A stretch of 64,000 nucleotides of DNA from SH-MAG3 sp036374995. GTDB taxonomy: Bacteria; Gemmatimonadota; Gemmatimonadetes; Longimicrobiales; RSA9. The notes under the pieces are model-generated. The model made no database searches, was not told where the DNA came from, and saw only the letters and a program-made list of their open reading frames with translations. The position numbers were made by a program, and so were the translations under genes. The stretch covers positions 1-64,000 of the forward strand of contig DASUSS010000093.1 in the NCBI GenBank assembly GCA_036374995.1, written 5' to 3'. Positions within the stretch are counted from its first letter, which is position 1, and every line of letters begins with the position of its first letter. This document shows positions 16,907-25,757 of this stretch, piece after piece.

Positions 16907-18202
16907 CTACGGGTACAGCCGATTCAGCATTCTCGGGAACGGGATCATCTCCCGGATGTGCGGGCGCCCGGTGATCCAGGCGACGGTGCGCTCGAGGCCG
17001 AGGCCGAAGCCGGAGTGCGGGAACGTGCCGAAGCGACGCAGCTCGAGATACCATTTGTAGCGGTCCTCGGGCAGGCCCTCCTCGCGGATGCGGGCGAGCA
17101 GACGGTCATGGTCGTCCTCGCGCTGGCTGCCGCCAATGATCTCGCCGTACCCCTCCGGCGCGAGCAGGTCGTCGCACAGCACGGTGCGCGGGTCCGCCGG
17201 GTTCTCCTTCATGTAGAACGCCTTCGCCTGCTTCGGGTAGTTCATCACGAAGACCGGCCGGTCGAACTGATCCGCGAGCACGGTCTCATCGGGAGCGCCG
17301 AGATCATCGCCCCACTCGATCTCGTGGCCCCGCTCCCGGAGCATCCGGACCGCCTCGCCATAGTCGAGTCGCGGGAACGGCGGCTGGACGCGCTCGAGCG
17401 GAGCGGTGTCGCGCTCGAGCACCGCCAGCTCCTCGCCGCACCGCTCCAGCGCACGCTGCACCAGGCTGGACACGAATTCCTCCTGGAGCGTCATGTTCGC
17501 CGCGGAATCGATCCACGCCACCTCCGGCTCGCACATCCAGAACTCGGTGAGGTGGCGGCGTGTCTTCGACTTCTCGGCGCGGAACGTGGGACCGAAGCAG
17601 TAGATGCGGCCGAACGCGGCCGCCGCCGCCTCGCCGTACAGCTGACCCGTCTGCGCCAGGTACGCCGTCTCCTCGAAGTAATCCACCTCGAACAGCCCCG
17701 CACCGCCCTCGCCGATCGAGCCGGTCAGGATGGGCGTGTCGATGCGGACGAAATCGCGCTCGTAGAAGAAGTCGTGAATCGCCTGCTCGACTTCGCTGCG
17801 CACGCGGATGATCGCGCGCTGCTGACTGGAGCGCAGCCACAGATGCCGGTGATCGAGCAGGAAATCGACACCGTGCTCCTTCGGCTGGATCGGATAGTCC
17901 TCGGAGGAGCCGATCAGTATGAGCTCGCTCACGCTGAGCTCGTAACCGCCGGGCGCACGGGCGTCCGCACGGATCCCGCCGGTGACGCTCACGCTCGATT
18001 CGAGCGTCAGCCGCTGGACGAGCTCCCACACCTCCCCGGCGACGTCCTTCTGCACGACGACGCACTGCACGATGCCGGTGCCATCGCGCACCACGACGAA
18101 CGCGACGCGGCCGTGGATCCGCGTCGTCTGAACCCAGCCGCGGACGGACGCGACCGCGCCCTCGTGCCGGCCGAGGTGCCTGATATCGGAAACGGGAGCC
18201 AT
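16907..18202 (-). CDS. asnS: Asparagine--tRNA ligase
   Basis: Class II aminoacyl-tRNA synthetase charging tRNA-Asn. The 431 residues show an N-terminal OB fold (VRGWVQTTRIHGRVAFVVVR) and then the class II core. Motif 2 lies in the FGPTFRAEKSKTRRHLTEF region; the CEPEVAWID part supports Asn rather than Asp specificity. Motif 3 is SGFGLGLERTVAWITG near the end. The start at 18202 (MAPVSDIRH) precedes the OB fold; the open frame upstream has no similarity. The gene follows the HD-GYP gene by 139 bp on the same strand. Confidence 0.95.
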   Translation of the reverse strand: MAPVSDIRHLGRHEGAVASVRGWVQTTRIHGRVAFVVVRDGTGIVQCVVVQKDVAGEVWELVQRLTLESSVSVTGGIRADARAPGGYELSVSELILIGSSEDYPIQPKEHGVDFLLDHRHLWLRSSQQRAIIRVRSEVEQAIHDFFYERDFVRIDTPILTGSIGEGGAGLFEVDYFEETAYLAQTGQLYGEAAAAAFGRIYCFGPTFRAEKSKTRRHLTEFWMCEPEVAWIDSAANMTLQEEFVSSLVQRALERCGEELAVLERDTAPLERVQPPFPRLDYGEAVRMLRERGHEIEWGDDLGAPDETVLADQFDRPVFVMNYPKQAKAFYMKENPADPRTVLCDDLLAPEGYGEIIGGSQREDDHDRLLARIREEGLPEDRYKWYLELRRFGTFPHSGFGLGLERTVAWITGRPHIREMIPFPRMLNRLYP

Positions 18203-18341
18203 CGATTCGCTCTCGCAGATGGTTCTGCCGCACCGGACTGCACGTGCGCGCCGTGCGGCGGAACCGGGGCGGGAACTTATTCGGGGCAGTTCGGGGGTGT
18301 CAATCGAGAGGAAGCGGCCGCGCGGAGGCGATGCAACGTCG

Positions 18342-19439
18342 TTACGCGGCCTCCGTGCGCTGCATCGCATCGAGCGCTCGTACGAGCGCGTCGACGACCA
18401 TCGGATCGAAATGGGTACCCCGCTTCGAGAGGATCTCCGCGAGCGCCTGCGGCACGGGCCACGCGGCCTTGTACGGCCGTTCGTGAGTCAGCGCATCGTA
18501 GACGTCCGCGACGGCGACAATGCGGCCCGCGATCGGGATGTCGCCGCTCTTCAGCCCGCGCGGGTAGCCAGTCCCGTCCCAGCGCTCGTGATGCGTGAGT
18601 GCGATCTCGGCAGCCAGCCGCAGCAGCGGATACCGGCTGCCGGAGAGAATCAACGCGCCGATCGTCGTGTGGCCCTCGGCGACCTTGCGCTCCCACGGCG
18701 AGAGCGGACCGGGCTTCATCAGGATCTCATCGGGAATCGCGACCTTGCCGAGATCGTGCAGCGGCGCACAACGGCGCAGCACGTCCACCGCCGCGCCCGG
18801 CAGCCGCAGCTCACTCGCGATCACCGCGGCCAGCCAGCCGACACGCGCCGTGTGGCCGGGCGACAGGCGGTCGCGGTAGATGCACGTCTCCGCCAGCTGC
18901 TGGAGCAGTTGCACTTCGTCGGCACCGGCACCAGGCAGCGCATTCGCGGACAGCTCCGGCACCGCCCGGAACGCGGCCCGGGCGTGCGCCCGCAGCTCGA
19001 GCAGCGCGCCCACCCGCAGCGCGACCTCATCGAGGTCGTAGGGTTTCGTGACGAACGCATTCGCCCCCAGCTCGTTCACCCGACGCCGCGTCTCCGGCGA
19101 GCTGTCCGCCGTCAGCACGAGCACCGGCGCCATCGCCTCGTCGGGGCGCGCGCGTCGCATCCGCTCCAGCAGAGCGAAGCCATCCACGTGCGGCATCTTC
19201 AGGTCGAGCAACACCAGATCGGGTGCGAAATCACCATACTCGCTGAATGCACTCCGATCGTCCGTGATGCCGCGCACGTTGTGATACCCGATCCGTGCAA
19301 GCAGCCGCGACAGCAGTCGCACGTTGGCCGGATCGTCATCGATCACGAGTATGCGCGCATCGGCGGAGGCCGATGACGCCAGCAGCTCGCCCGCCAGCCG
19401 GCGCCCGGCGCGCACGCCGACGGCGACCCCGGCCATCAT
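18342..19439 (-). CDS. Response regulator with HD-GYP cyclic-di-GMP phosphodiesterase domain
   Basis: A 365-residue two-domain signalling protein. The receiver domain (~30-145) carries VIDDD, the phospho-acceptor in LLDLKMPHVDG and the TKP lysine. The HD-GYP domain (~190-350) has HDLGK, HHERWDGTGYP and ADVYDALTHERPY, all catalytic motifs intact, so it should degrade c-di-GMP when active. It overlaps by 4 bases the preceding gene, whose similar HD-GYP-like domain is degenerate. No histidine kinase is adjacent. Confidence 0.92.
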   Translation of the reverse strand: MMAGVAVGVRAGRRLAGELLASSASADARILVIDDDPANVRLLSRLLARIGYHNVRGITDDRSAFSEYGDFAPDLVLLDLKMPHVDGFALLERMRRARPDEAMAPVLVLTADSSPETRRRVNELGANAFVTKPYDLDEVALRVGALLELRAHARAAFRAVPELSANALPGAGADEVQLLQQLAETCIYRDRLSPGHTARVGWLAAVIASELRLPGAAVDVLRRCAPLHDLGKVAIPDEILMKPGPLSPWERKVAEGHTTIGALILSGSRYPLLRLAAEIALTHHERWDGTGYPRGLKSGDIPIAGRIVAVADVYDALTHERPYKAAWPVPQALAEILSKRGTHFDPMVVDALVRALDAMQRTEAA

Positions 19440-20398
19440 GCGGCCGCCGTCGACTGCCGCGCCGACTCGACCGTGAGGTCTGCGCAGATCGTGATCAGTC
19501 GCGAGCGCTGCCGCCGTGCCGCGTCTACGACCTCCGGACGGAATGCCGCACCGCGCTGCGGCGTCACCGCCGCCAGCGCCCGATCCACGGCCGCCACCGT
19601 GTCCTCACCCGCCAGAAAGCTCTCCACGACGAAATGCTCCACTGCGTCCGCAACGCTCACGATCTGCGAGATCAGCGGAATCGCATCGCCCGAGCAGCCC
19701 CGCGGGCCACCCGTGCCATCGTAGCGCTCCGCAAGGTGCCGGACCGCCTGGACCACGTTCGTCGCCGAGCCGAGCTCCGACAGCATGCGCGCGCCCTCCG
19801 TTGCGATCCCGACCGGCTCCCCCGCCGTCGTCCGACCCAGCTCGTGCGACCACGCGGCCACCAGAAGATCCCGGATCTCGAGCCGCCGCTCCACCCCCGG
19901 AATCGACTCCGCCAGCGCCAGCGCGACCCGGCCGACCCGGCGCGCATGCACCGACCCCATGTACGATCGCTCCACCAGGTCCAGCCACCCCGCCGGTGCC
20001 GACCTCCGTTCCGCCCGCACCGCCAGCGTCAGTGCCTGCGCCACCGCCGCCTGCAGCGCGCTCATCTCGAACGGCTTCAGCAGGAACTTCACCGGGCCTC
20101 GCGCCAGCGCCTCCCGAGCCAGACCGGGATCCGGATCCCCCGTAATCAGCACGATCGGCTGTTCCGGTCGCCGTGCCTGGATCAGACTCGCCAGATCCAG
20201 CCCCGACATCCCCGGCAGATGGAGATCGAGCACCACCACGTCGAACGACGTGCCTCCTGCCGCCTCCCGCAGCACCTCCTCCCCCGACCCCACGGCCACG
20301 ACATCCAGTCCCGTGCGCCCCAGATGGCGCGAAATCAGCGATCGCGTCGCGGCGTCGTCCTCCACGACCAGCGCGCTCCCCCGTACTGCCGGCTCCAT
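19436..20398 (-). CDS. Response regulator with degenerate HD-GYP domain
   Basis: A 320-residue protein with the architecture of its downstream neighbour. The receiver is apparently functional (VVEDD, VVLDLHLPGMSG, LLKPF). A second domain aligns with HD-GYP, but the catalytic positions are altered: the HD pair is SHELGR, and HHE..GTGYP is replaced by HLAERYDGTGGPRG. The later VSVADAVEHF segment is retained. It is unlikely to hydrolyse c-di-GMP and may act as a partner, sensor or decoy for the active HD-GYP protein. The start at 20398 (MEPAVRG) was chosen because the receiver begins directly after; the frame extends 34 codons upstream. Confidence 0.8.
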   Translation of the reverse strand: MEPAVRGSALVVEDDAATRSLISRHLGRTGLDVVAVGSGEEVLREAAGGTSFDVVVLDLHLPGMSGLDLASLIQARRPEQPIVLITGDPDPGLAREALARGPVKFLLKPFEMSALQAAVAQALTLAVRAERRSAPAGWLDLVERSYMGSVHARRVGRVALALAESIPGVERRLEIRDLLVAAWSHELGRTTAGEPVGIATEGARMLSELGSATNVVQAVRHLAERYDGTGGPRGCSGDAIPLISQIVSVADAVEHFVVESFLAGEDTVAAVDRALAAVTPQRGAAFRPEVVDAARRQRSRLITICADLTVESARQSTAAA

Positions 20399-20488
20399 CG
20401 CCTCTATGCCTTCACTTGTCGATTCTGGCGAACCGCCCGGCCGGGACAGTCCGCATAGCCGTGCATGGCCACTTCCGTTCCGCACGTG

Positions 20489-20517
20489 AATATGGCACAT
20501 ATTCCCAATACTTTCAA
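20489..20517 (-). promoter_or_regulatory. Promoter of the response-regulator pair
   Basis: On the minus strand TTGAAA (complement of 20512-20517), a 17-bp spacer and CATATT (complement of 20489-20494) lie in a locally AT-rich patch. This would give a ~85-nt leader before the ATG at 20398. Confidence 0.5.
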
Positions 20518-20560
20518 CACTTTGACCATCGCCATTTCGTGTATCTTCTCAAGTCGTGAC

Positions 20561-20637
20561 CCGTCCGGTTTCCGGACGGCTCCGCCGGTTGTCGGGCGTC
20601 GTTGGGGAACGTTTCGGTTCGCACCGTGCGCGAACCG
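20561..20637. other. Two perfect hairpins in the recG/response-regulator gap
   Basis: CCGTCCGG-TTT-CCGGACGG (20561-20579) and CGGTTCGC-7nt-GCGAACCG (20615-20637). Both have 8-bp perfect stems downstream of recG and upstream of the promoter of the next operon. Neither is followed by a T run on either strand. They may stall or protect the recG 3' end or be protein sites. Confidence 0.45.
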
Positions 20638-20680
20638 CGGGTCTGTCCGGGAATCGGACGATGTCCGGAAGTCGGGCGAG

Positions 20681-22750
20681 TCAGCCGACGCCGTACAGCG
20701 CGGCGCGGTCGGCGAACCGGTGCGTGAGCACGCGGCGCAGGCCGGCGTGCTCGCTGCGGGAGAGCGTGGGGTCGGCGGCGATGATGCGGTCGGCGGCCTC
20801 GCGCGCGCGGAACATGAGGTCCTCGTCGCGGAGCGGATCGAAGTAGCGGAAATCGGGCAGGCCGTGCTGTCGGGCGCCGAAGAAGTCGCCCATGCCGCGG
20901 AGCGCGAGGTCGGCGCGCGCGATCTCGAATCCGTCCTCGGTGCGGGCGAGCACCTGGAGCCGCTCGGCGCCCTCGCCGGCGATGAGGATGCAGAAGCTCT
21001 GCTCGGCACCGCGCCCCACGCGGCCGCGGAGCTGGTGGAGCTGGGAGAGGCCAAAGCGCTCGGCGTGCTCGAGGACCATGACGGTGGCGTTCGGCACATC
21101 GATGCCGACCTCGATGACGGTGGTTGCGACGAGGATGTCGATGTCGCCGGTGACGAAGCCATGCATGACGGCATCCTTCTGTTCGCCGCTCATCTGGCCG
21201 TGGAGCAGACCGAGCCGGAGCTGGGGGAAGACATGGGTGGCGAGGCGCTCGTACTCGACGGTGGCGGCGCGAAGCTCGAGCTTCTCGGATTCGTCGACCA
21301 GCGGATAGACGATGAACGCCTGCCGTCCCTTCGCGACCTCCTCGCGGACGAACGCGTAGACGCGGTCGCGGGCGGACTCGGGGCGCACGGCGGTCCGGAT
21401 CGGCTGACGGCCGGGCGGAAGCTCATCGAGGATGGAGAGGTCGAGGTCGCCGTAGAGGGTGAGCGCGAGCGAGCGCGGGATCGGCGTTGCGGACATGACG
21501 AGGACGTCGACGTCCGCACCGTGCTGCGCGAGGGCGAGCCGCTGCTTCACGCCGAAGCGGTGCTGTTCGTCGGTGACGGCGAGCCCGAGCCGGTGGAACT
21601 GCACGGCGTCCTGGATGAGGGCGTGCGTGCCGATGGCGATGCGCGCCTCGCCCGACGCGATCGCCTCCTGAGCGGCGCGCCGGGCAGCGGCGGGCAGGCG
21701 ACCGGTGAGGAGCGTGACGGCGACGCCGAGCGGCTCGAGGAGCGCGCGGATGGTGCGGGCGTGCTGCTCGGCGAGGATCTCGGTGGGCGCCATGAGCGCC
21801 GCCTGGTGGCCGCTCTCGATGGCGAGCAGCATCGCGAAGACGGCGACGACGGTCTTGCCGGAACCGACGTCGCCCTGGAGCAGGCGATTCATGCGGCGCC
21901 GCGACATCATGTCCTCGAAGATCTCGGCGATCGCGCGGGTCTGGGCACCGGTCAGCTGGAAGGGCAGCGTGCGATACAGCGGCGCAATCAGCTCGTCGGT
22001 CCGTACGAATGCCTTCCCCGAGCGCTCGACGGCGTTCTGGCGCCGGGCGCCGGCGTGGAGGAGCTGGAGGAACAGCAGCTCGTCGAACGCGAGCCGGCGC
22101 CTGCCGCGTTCCGCGTCGCGCACGCTCTCGGGCCGGTGCACGGCGGCGATGGCCTGCATCAGAGTCGGCAGCGACGCGGCCGACGTGATCTCGCGCGGCA
22201 CGGCGTCTTCGGCCTGGAGGAGCGGGAGCAGGCGGTCGATGTTCTGATCGATGATGGACCGCAGGACCTTCTGGGAGAGGCCCTCCGTCGAGGCGTAGAT
22301 CGGCAGGACTCTGCCGGCTGCCTCCACGCCCTCGTCGGCGTTGCCGAGCACGACGTACTCGCGAGGCTGGATCTGCCTGCCATGGAAGAACCGGACGGGG
22401 CCGGTCACGAGCACGATGTCACCGCGGCGGAACGTGCGATCGAGAAACGGCTGCCCGGGAAACGCGCACTCGATGCTCCCACTCGGGTCGCGCAGCACGA
22501 GCTGGAACACCCGCAGGCCGGACCGTGTCGGCAGCACGCCCTTGGCCGCAACCTCGCCGATGACCGTGACGTCGTCGCCGATCTGCACGTTGCCGATGCG
22601 GGTGACCGTGCTCGCGTCCTCGTAGCGGCGGGGCACGTGGAACAGCAGGTCGCGCGCGGTGTGGACGCCGAGTCGCGCGAGCGCCTCCGCCCGGCGCGGG
22701 CCGACGCTCTTGAGGAATTGCGCGGCCTGGTCTAGCGGAGTGAATGCCAT
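20681..22750 (-). CDS. recG: ATP-dependent DNA helicase RecG
   Basis: A branch-migration helicase that remodels stalled forks and recombination intermediates. The 689 residues contain an N-terminal wedge/OB region (~1-240, SVGPRRAEALARLG; VTVIGEVAAKG). Helicase motifs follow: Walker A GDVGSGKT, APTEILAEQH, the DEQHRFG box, SATPIPRSLALT. The C-terminal helicase half has VATTVIEVGIDVPNA, QLRGRVGRG and RGMGDFFGARQHG. The ATG at 22750 overlaps the ftsY stop (ATGA). The open frame continues far upstream only as shadow of ftsY. Confidence 0.96.
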   Translation of the reverse strand: MAFTPLDQAAQFLKSVGPRRAEALARLGVHTARDLLFHVPRRYEDASTVTRIGNVQIGDDVTVIGEVAAKGVLPTRSGLRVFQLVLRDPSGSIECAFPGQPFLDRTFRRGDIVLVTGPVRFFHGRQIQPREYVVLGNADEGVEAAGRVLPIYASTEGLSQKVLRSIIDQNIDRLLPLLQAEDAVPREITSAASLPTLMQAIAAVHRPESVRDAERGRRRLAFDELLFLQLLHAGARRQNAVERSGKAFVRTDELIAPLYRTLPFQLTGAQTRAIAEIFEDMMSRRRMNRLLQGDVGSGKTVVAVFAMLLAIESGHQAALMAPTEILAEQHARTIRALLEPLGVAVTLLTGRLPAAARRAAQEAIASGEARIAIGTHALIQDAVQFHRLGLAVTDEQHRFGVKQRLALAQHGADVDVLVMSATPIPRSLALTLYGDLDLSILDELPPGRQPIRTAVRPESARDRVYAFVREEVAKGRQAFIVYPLVDESEKLELRAATVEYERLATHVFPQLRLGLLHGQMSGEQKDAVMHGFVTGDIDILVATTVIEVGIDVPNATVMVLEHAERFGLSQLHQLRGRVGRGAEQSFCILIAGEGAERLQVLARTEDGFEIARADLALRGMGDFFGARQHGLPDFRYFDPLRDEDLMFRAREAADRIIAADPTLSRSEHAGLRRVLTHRFADRAALYGVG

Positions 22751-23670
22751 CAGGCCTCGAGCACGTCCTTCGCGAACTGCTCCGGATCGAACGTGGCCAG
22801 GGCATCGATGCCTTCGCCGGTACCGACGAGCTTGACGGGGAGATCGAACTCCTGCTTGAGGGCGACGACGATGCCGCCACGCGCGGTGCTGTCGAGCTTG
22901 GCGAGGACGAGGCCGGACAGCGGGAGGGCCCGGCCGAACGTGCGCGTCTGCGCGACCGCGTTCTGGCCGACGGTCGCATCGAGCACGAGCAGCGTCTCGT
23001 GCGGCGCGCCCGGCAGGCGGCGGTCGATGACGCGCGCGATCTTGGCGAGCTCCGTCATGAGATCGTCCTGCGTGTGGAGCCGTCCGGCAGTATCGATGAT
23101 CACGACATCCGCCTGACGCGCGAATGCGGCGTCGATCGCATCGAACGCGACCGACGCCGGGTCCGCTCCGGGCTGAGCCCCGACGAAGCCGACGCCGACG
23201 CGATCCGCCCACACGCGCAACTGATCGATGGCGCCGGCGCGGAACGTGTCGCCCGCGGCGAGCAGGACCCGCCGGCCCTCCCGTTTCAGGCGGTGCGCGA
23301 GCTTGCCGATCGTAGTCGTCTTGCCGACACCGTTGACGCCGACCATCAGATAGACCGTGGGTGGCTCGGCCGCGGTCGTCAGAGAAGCGTCCGTCCTGCC
23401 CTCCCGCAGGATCGCGAGGATCTCGCGCTCGACGGTGTCCAGAAACTGCTGCTCGGTCCTGATGCGCCCGCTGCGCGACAGCCCCTCGACGACATCGATC
23501 AGCCGCATCGTCGCGGGCACGCCGAAATCAGCCGCCAGCAGGATCTCCTCGATCCTCTCGAGCGAACCCTCGTCGAGCCCGCGGACCAGCACGCCGACGT
23601 CCGTCAGCGCGATGTCCTTGATCTTCTTCCAGAGCGACGGCTTCTCGCCCGCTCGTTTCGCCAGCCTCAT
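22750..23670 (-). CDS. ftsY: Signal recognition particle receptor FtsY
   Basis: SRP-receptor GTPase that delivers ribosome-nascent chain complexes to the membrane. At 306 residues it is the short form, with the NG domain and essentially no acidic A domain. The N bundle (~1-95) precedes the G domain: GVNGVGKTTTIGKLA (P loop), AAGDTFRAGAIDQL, IIDTAGRLHTQDDLM, and the late LVGTGEGIDALATFDPEQF. Located between the VWA membrane-protein gene (20 bp gap) and recG (overlap). Confidence 0.95.
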   Translation of the reverse strand: MRLAKRAGEKPSLWKKIKDIALTDVGVLVRGLDEGSLERIEEILLAADFGVPATMRLIDVVEGLSRSGRIRTEQQFLDTVEREILAILREGRTDASLTTAAEPPTVYLMVGVNGVGKTTTIGKLAHRLKREGRRVLLAAGDTFRAGAIDQLRVWADRVGVGFVGAQPGADPASVAFDAIDAAFARQADVVIIDTAGRLHTQDDLMTELAKIARVIDRRLPGAPHETLLVLDATVGQNAVAQTRTFGRALPLSGLVLAKLDSTARGGIVVALKQEFDLPVKLVGTGEGIDALATFDPEQFAKDVLEA

Positions 23671-23690
23671 GGATGCTCACTTCCGTTCGT

Positions 23691-25667
23691 TCACCTCAAC
23701 CCCCAGCGCCGCCGGAGGATCCATTCCGCTGCGAGCAGCAGCACGAGCAGCAGATAGGGATACGCCGTGGCATGCAGCGGGGTCCCGCGGCGCACGCTGT
23801 CCTCGCCGGACCGCACCATCGTGCCGCCGGCCTCGAGTCGCGCCGGATCGATCGGCGTGCGCGCGAACTCCGGCGAGTACTGCTCGATGGTCACGCGCCC
23901 GCGGCCTTCCGTGACGTTAGTGTCGGCATGGGCGCGAACGCGATAGCTGTATTCGCCGGGCGCCGGTGCATTCGAGAACACCGTATCGCCGGGAGTGGCG
24001 GCGATGACGGTATCGAGCGCGACGTTTCCGGCCGCGTCGGCCAGCATCACGTGCATCGAGTCCGCTCGGATCCCGGGCGCGACCCACGGTACGGCCGTGC
24101 CGCGCGGCAGCGCCGATCGCGCCGGCCGGACGGGTGGGAGGGCCGCGATGGTCCGTTCCTGCGTCAGCCACCCGGCGAGCGCACTCCAGAGCCGAGTGTA
24201 GAGCAGTCTCTCGGCGCCGCCGCGGAACGCCCACTGCCAGTAGCCCGTCCCGAGCGCAACCGCCCATCTGCGGCCGTCGCTGCCGCCGGCGATGGCGAGC
24301 GGCATCGGCTGGCCCTGACGCCCGCGCGTCACCATGAGCGGCGCCCACACGCCCTCCGGGAGCGACGTCGGGCGGAGCGTGGACAGGGGCGCGGAACCGG
24401 TCACGTCGAGATCGGCGAGCAGCGCCGCCACGGGTGACGCCGGGACGGCAGCGGACGGGAAGAAGTCGCCGGGGATCGCCGCGCCGATCGGCGCCGGCAG
24501 CGGGAGCGTGGTCGCGTCATCTGCGGGGAAGATCAGGATGTGTCCGGCGGTGCCTGCCGCCTCATGCGCCCAGTCCGGCGCGTCCACACCGAGGCCGTGA
24601 AGCACCACGAGCTGGCCCCGCTCGACGGCGCCCCGGACATCCTCTTCCGTTGCCGGACCCCCCGCCTCGAGTCCGCCCGCGAGCCGTACATAGCGGCCGG
24701 TCGCGCTGCGCAGATATGCGCGCAGCGGAAGGCCCAGGCTGCGCTCCAGCACGGGCGCGAGAAAGCGGGGCTCCCAGTCCGGCCGGAACGAGACGAGCGC
24801 CACCCCGGCCGGCTCCTCGCCGACCTGGACGTAGAGCGTGCGCACGTTGTCGGCCGCCGCGGCGTCGGGATTCTCGAGCTCGACCTCGAGCCGGACCCGG
24901 CCATCCTCCGCTTCCGCCGGCTCGAGGCGCAACTCGATGGCACCGGCCGCGAGACGTCCGCTCGCCGCGCCCGGCACCGTGCTGCGCGCGAGCACCCGGC
25001 CGTCGCGACGAACGACGACGCGCACCGAGTCCGCGGCCGCGCCGGCGACGGCGAAGTCCACGTTCACGGGCTGGCCCGCGTCGACCCACTGCGGTGCGGA
25101 CGCCTCGACCAGGGAGAGGTTGGCGATATCATCGCCGACGCGCACGGTCTCCACCACGAGACCGAGCCGGGGCGCCCAGCGGGCGACGGCATCCGCATCC
25201 TCGATCCCGCCATCGGTCAGTACGACGACCCTGCGCACGCCGGCCTCCGCTGCTGCCTGGAGCGCCGGCAGGAGCAGTGTGCGATCATCACCCGGTGCCG
25301 AATCCGGGAGTGCGTCCGCGGAAAGCGGGCGCGCGGACTCGCCGAACAGCAGGACCGGCCTGTCATCGGCACGCGCGCGCGCCTCCGCTCGGGCCCGCGT
25401 CCAGCGCGTCGCGCTCGAGTCGGCGGGCAGCCGCATGCTGAGCGAAGCGTCGAGCAGGACCTGCGAACCGCGGCCGATTCCGGCGCCGGTCGCGGGGAGA
25501 TTCGGATCGAACAGGATCAGGAGCAGGATGACGATGGCACCGGCGCGCAGCGCGGCGAGCAGCATGCGGCCCCGGCCCGGCGTCTCGCGCCGACGATAGT
25601 GCCACAGGCTCAGGGCCCCGACCGCCGCACTCAGCAGCAGCCACAGGATCCAGCTCAACGCGCTCAT
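23691..25667 (-). CDS. Membrane-anchored VWA-domain-like protein
   Basis: A 658-residue protein. Two N-terminal membrane segments (MSALSWILWLLLSAAVGAL and a second near 38-55) and a C-terminal one (YLLLVLLLAAEWIL) flank a large extracytoplasmic or cytoplasmic body. A von Willebrand A-like region has the MIDAS-type DASLS (DxSxS) and VVVLTDGG. Later parts resemble the CARDB-like and glutamine-amidotransferase-like regions seen in bacterial BatA-type or DUF4159-type proteins, but this is not certain. The ATG at 25667 lies only 18 bp after the U tract of a terminator, so expression is puzzling. First gene of VWA-ftsY-recG. Confidence 0.65.
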   Translation of the reverse strand: MSALSWILWLLLSAAVGALSLWHYRRRETPGRGRMLLAALRAGAIVILLLILFDPNLPATGAGIGRGSQVLLDASLSMRLPADSSATRWTRARAEARARADDRPVLLFGESARPLSADALPDSAPGDDRTLLLPALQAAAEAGVRRVVVLTDGGIEDADAVARWAPRLGLVVETVRVGDDIANLSLVEASAPQWVDAGQPVNVDFAVAGAAADSVRVVVRRDGRVLARSTVPGAASGRLAAGAIELRLEPAEAEDGRVRLEVELENPDAAAADNVRTLYVQVGEEPAGVALVSFRPDWEPRFLAPVLERSLGLPLRAYLRSATGRYVRLAGGLEAGGPATEEDVRGAVERGQLVVLHGLGVDAPDWAHEAAGTAGHILIFPADDATTLPLPAPIGAAIPGDFFPSAAVPASPVAALLADLDVTGSAPLSTLRPTSLPEGVWAPLMVTRGRQGQPMPLAIAGGSDGRRWAVALGTGYWQWAFRGGAERLLYTRLWSALAGWLTQERTIAALPPVRPARSALPRGTAVPWVAPGIRADSMHVMLADAAGNVALDTVIAATPGDTVFSNAPAPGEYSYRVRAHADTNVTEGRGRVTIEQYSPEFARTPIDPARLEAGGTMVRSGEDSVRRGTPLHATAYPYLLLVLLLAAEWILRRRWGLR

Positions 25668-25685
25668 GCCCGTCCGCTCGGGTGT

Positions 25686-25717
25686 GAAAAAGCCCGCCGG
25701 CATCAGGCCAGCGGGCT
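25686..25717 (-). terminator. Strong rho-independent terminator ending the dcw/M23 transcript
   Basis: On the minus strand a 10-11 bp stem (AGCCCGCTGGC/GCCGGCGGGCT) with a ~5-nt loop (25691-25717) is followed directly by TTTTTC. It lies 40 bp after the M23 peptidase stop and just before the VWA gene. Confidence 0.85.
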
Positions 25718-25757
25718 GTTTCTACAACCTATGCCGCGAACCGCGTCGCGCCAGATC

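Noticed and set aside
20465..22735. 756-codon open frame on the plus strand over recG
   Set aside because: Antisense to recG with repeated Arg/Glu/Asp text and no domain; typical GC-rich shadow.
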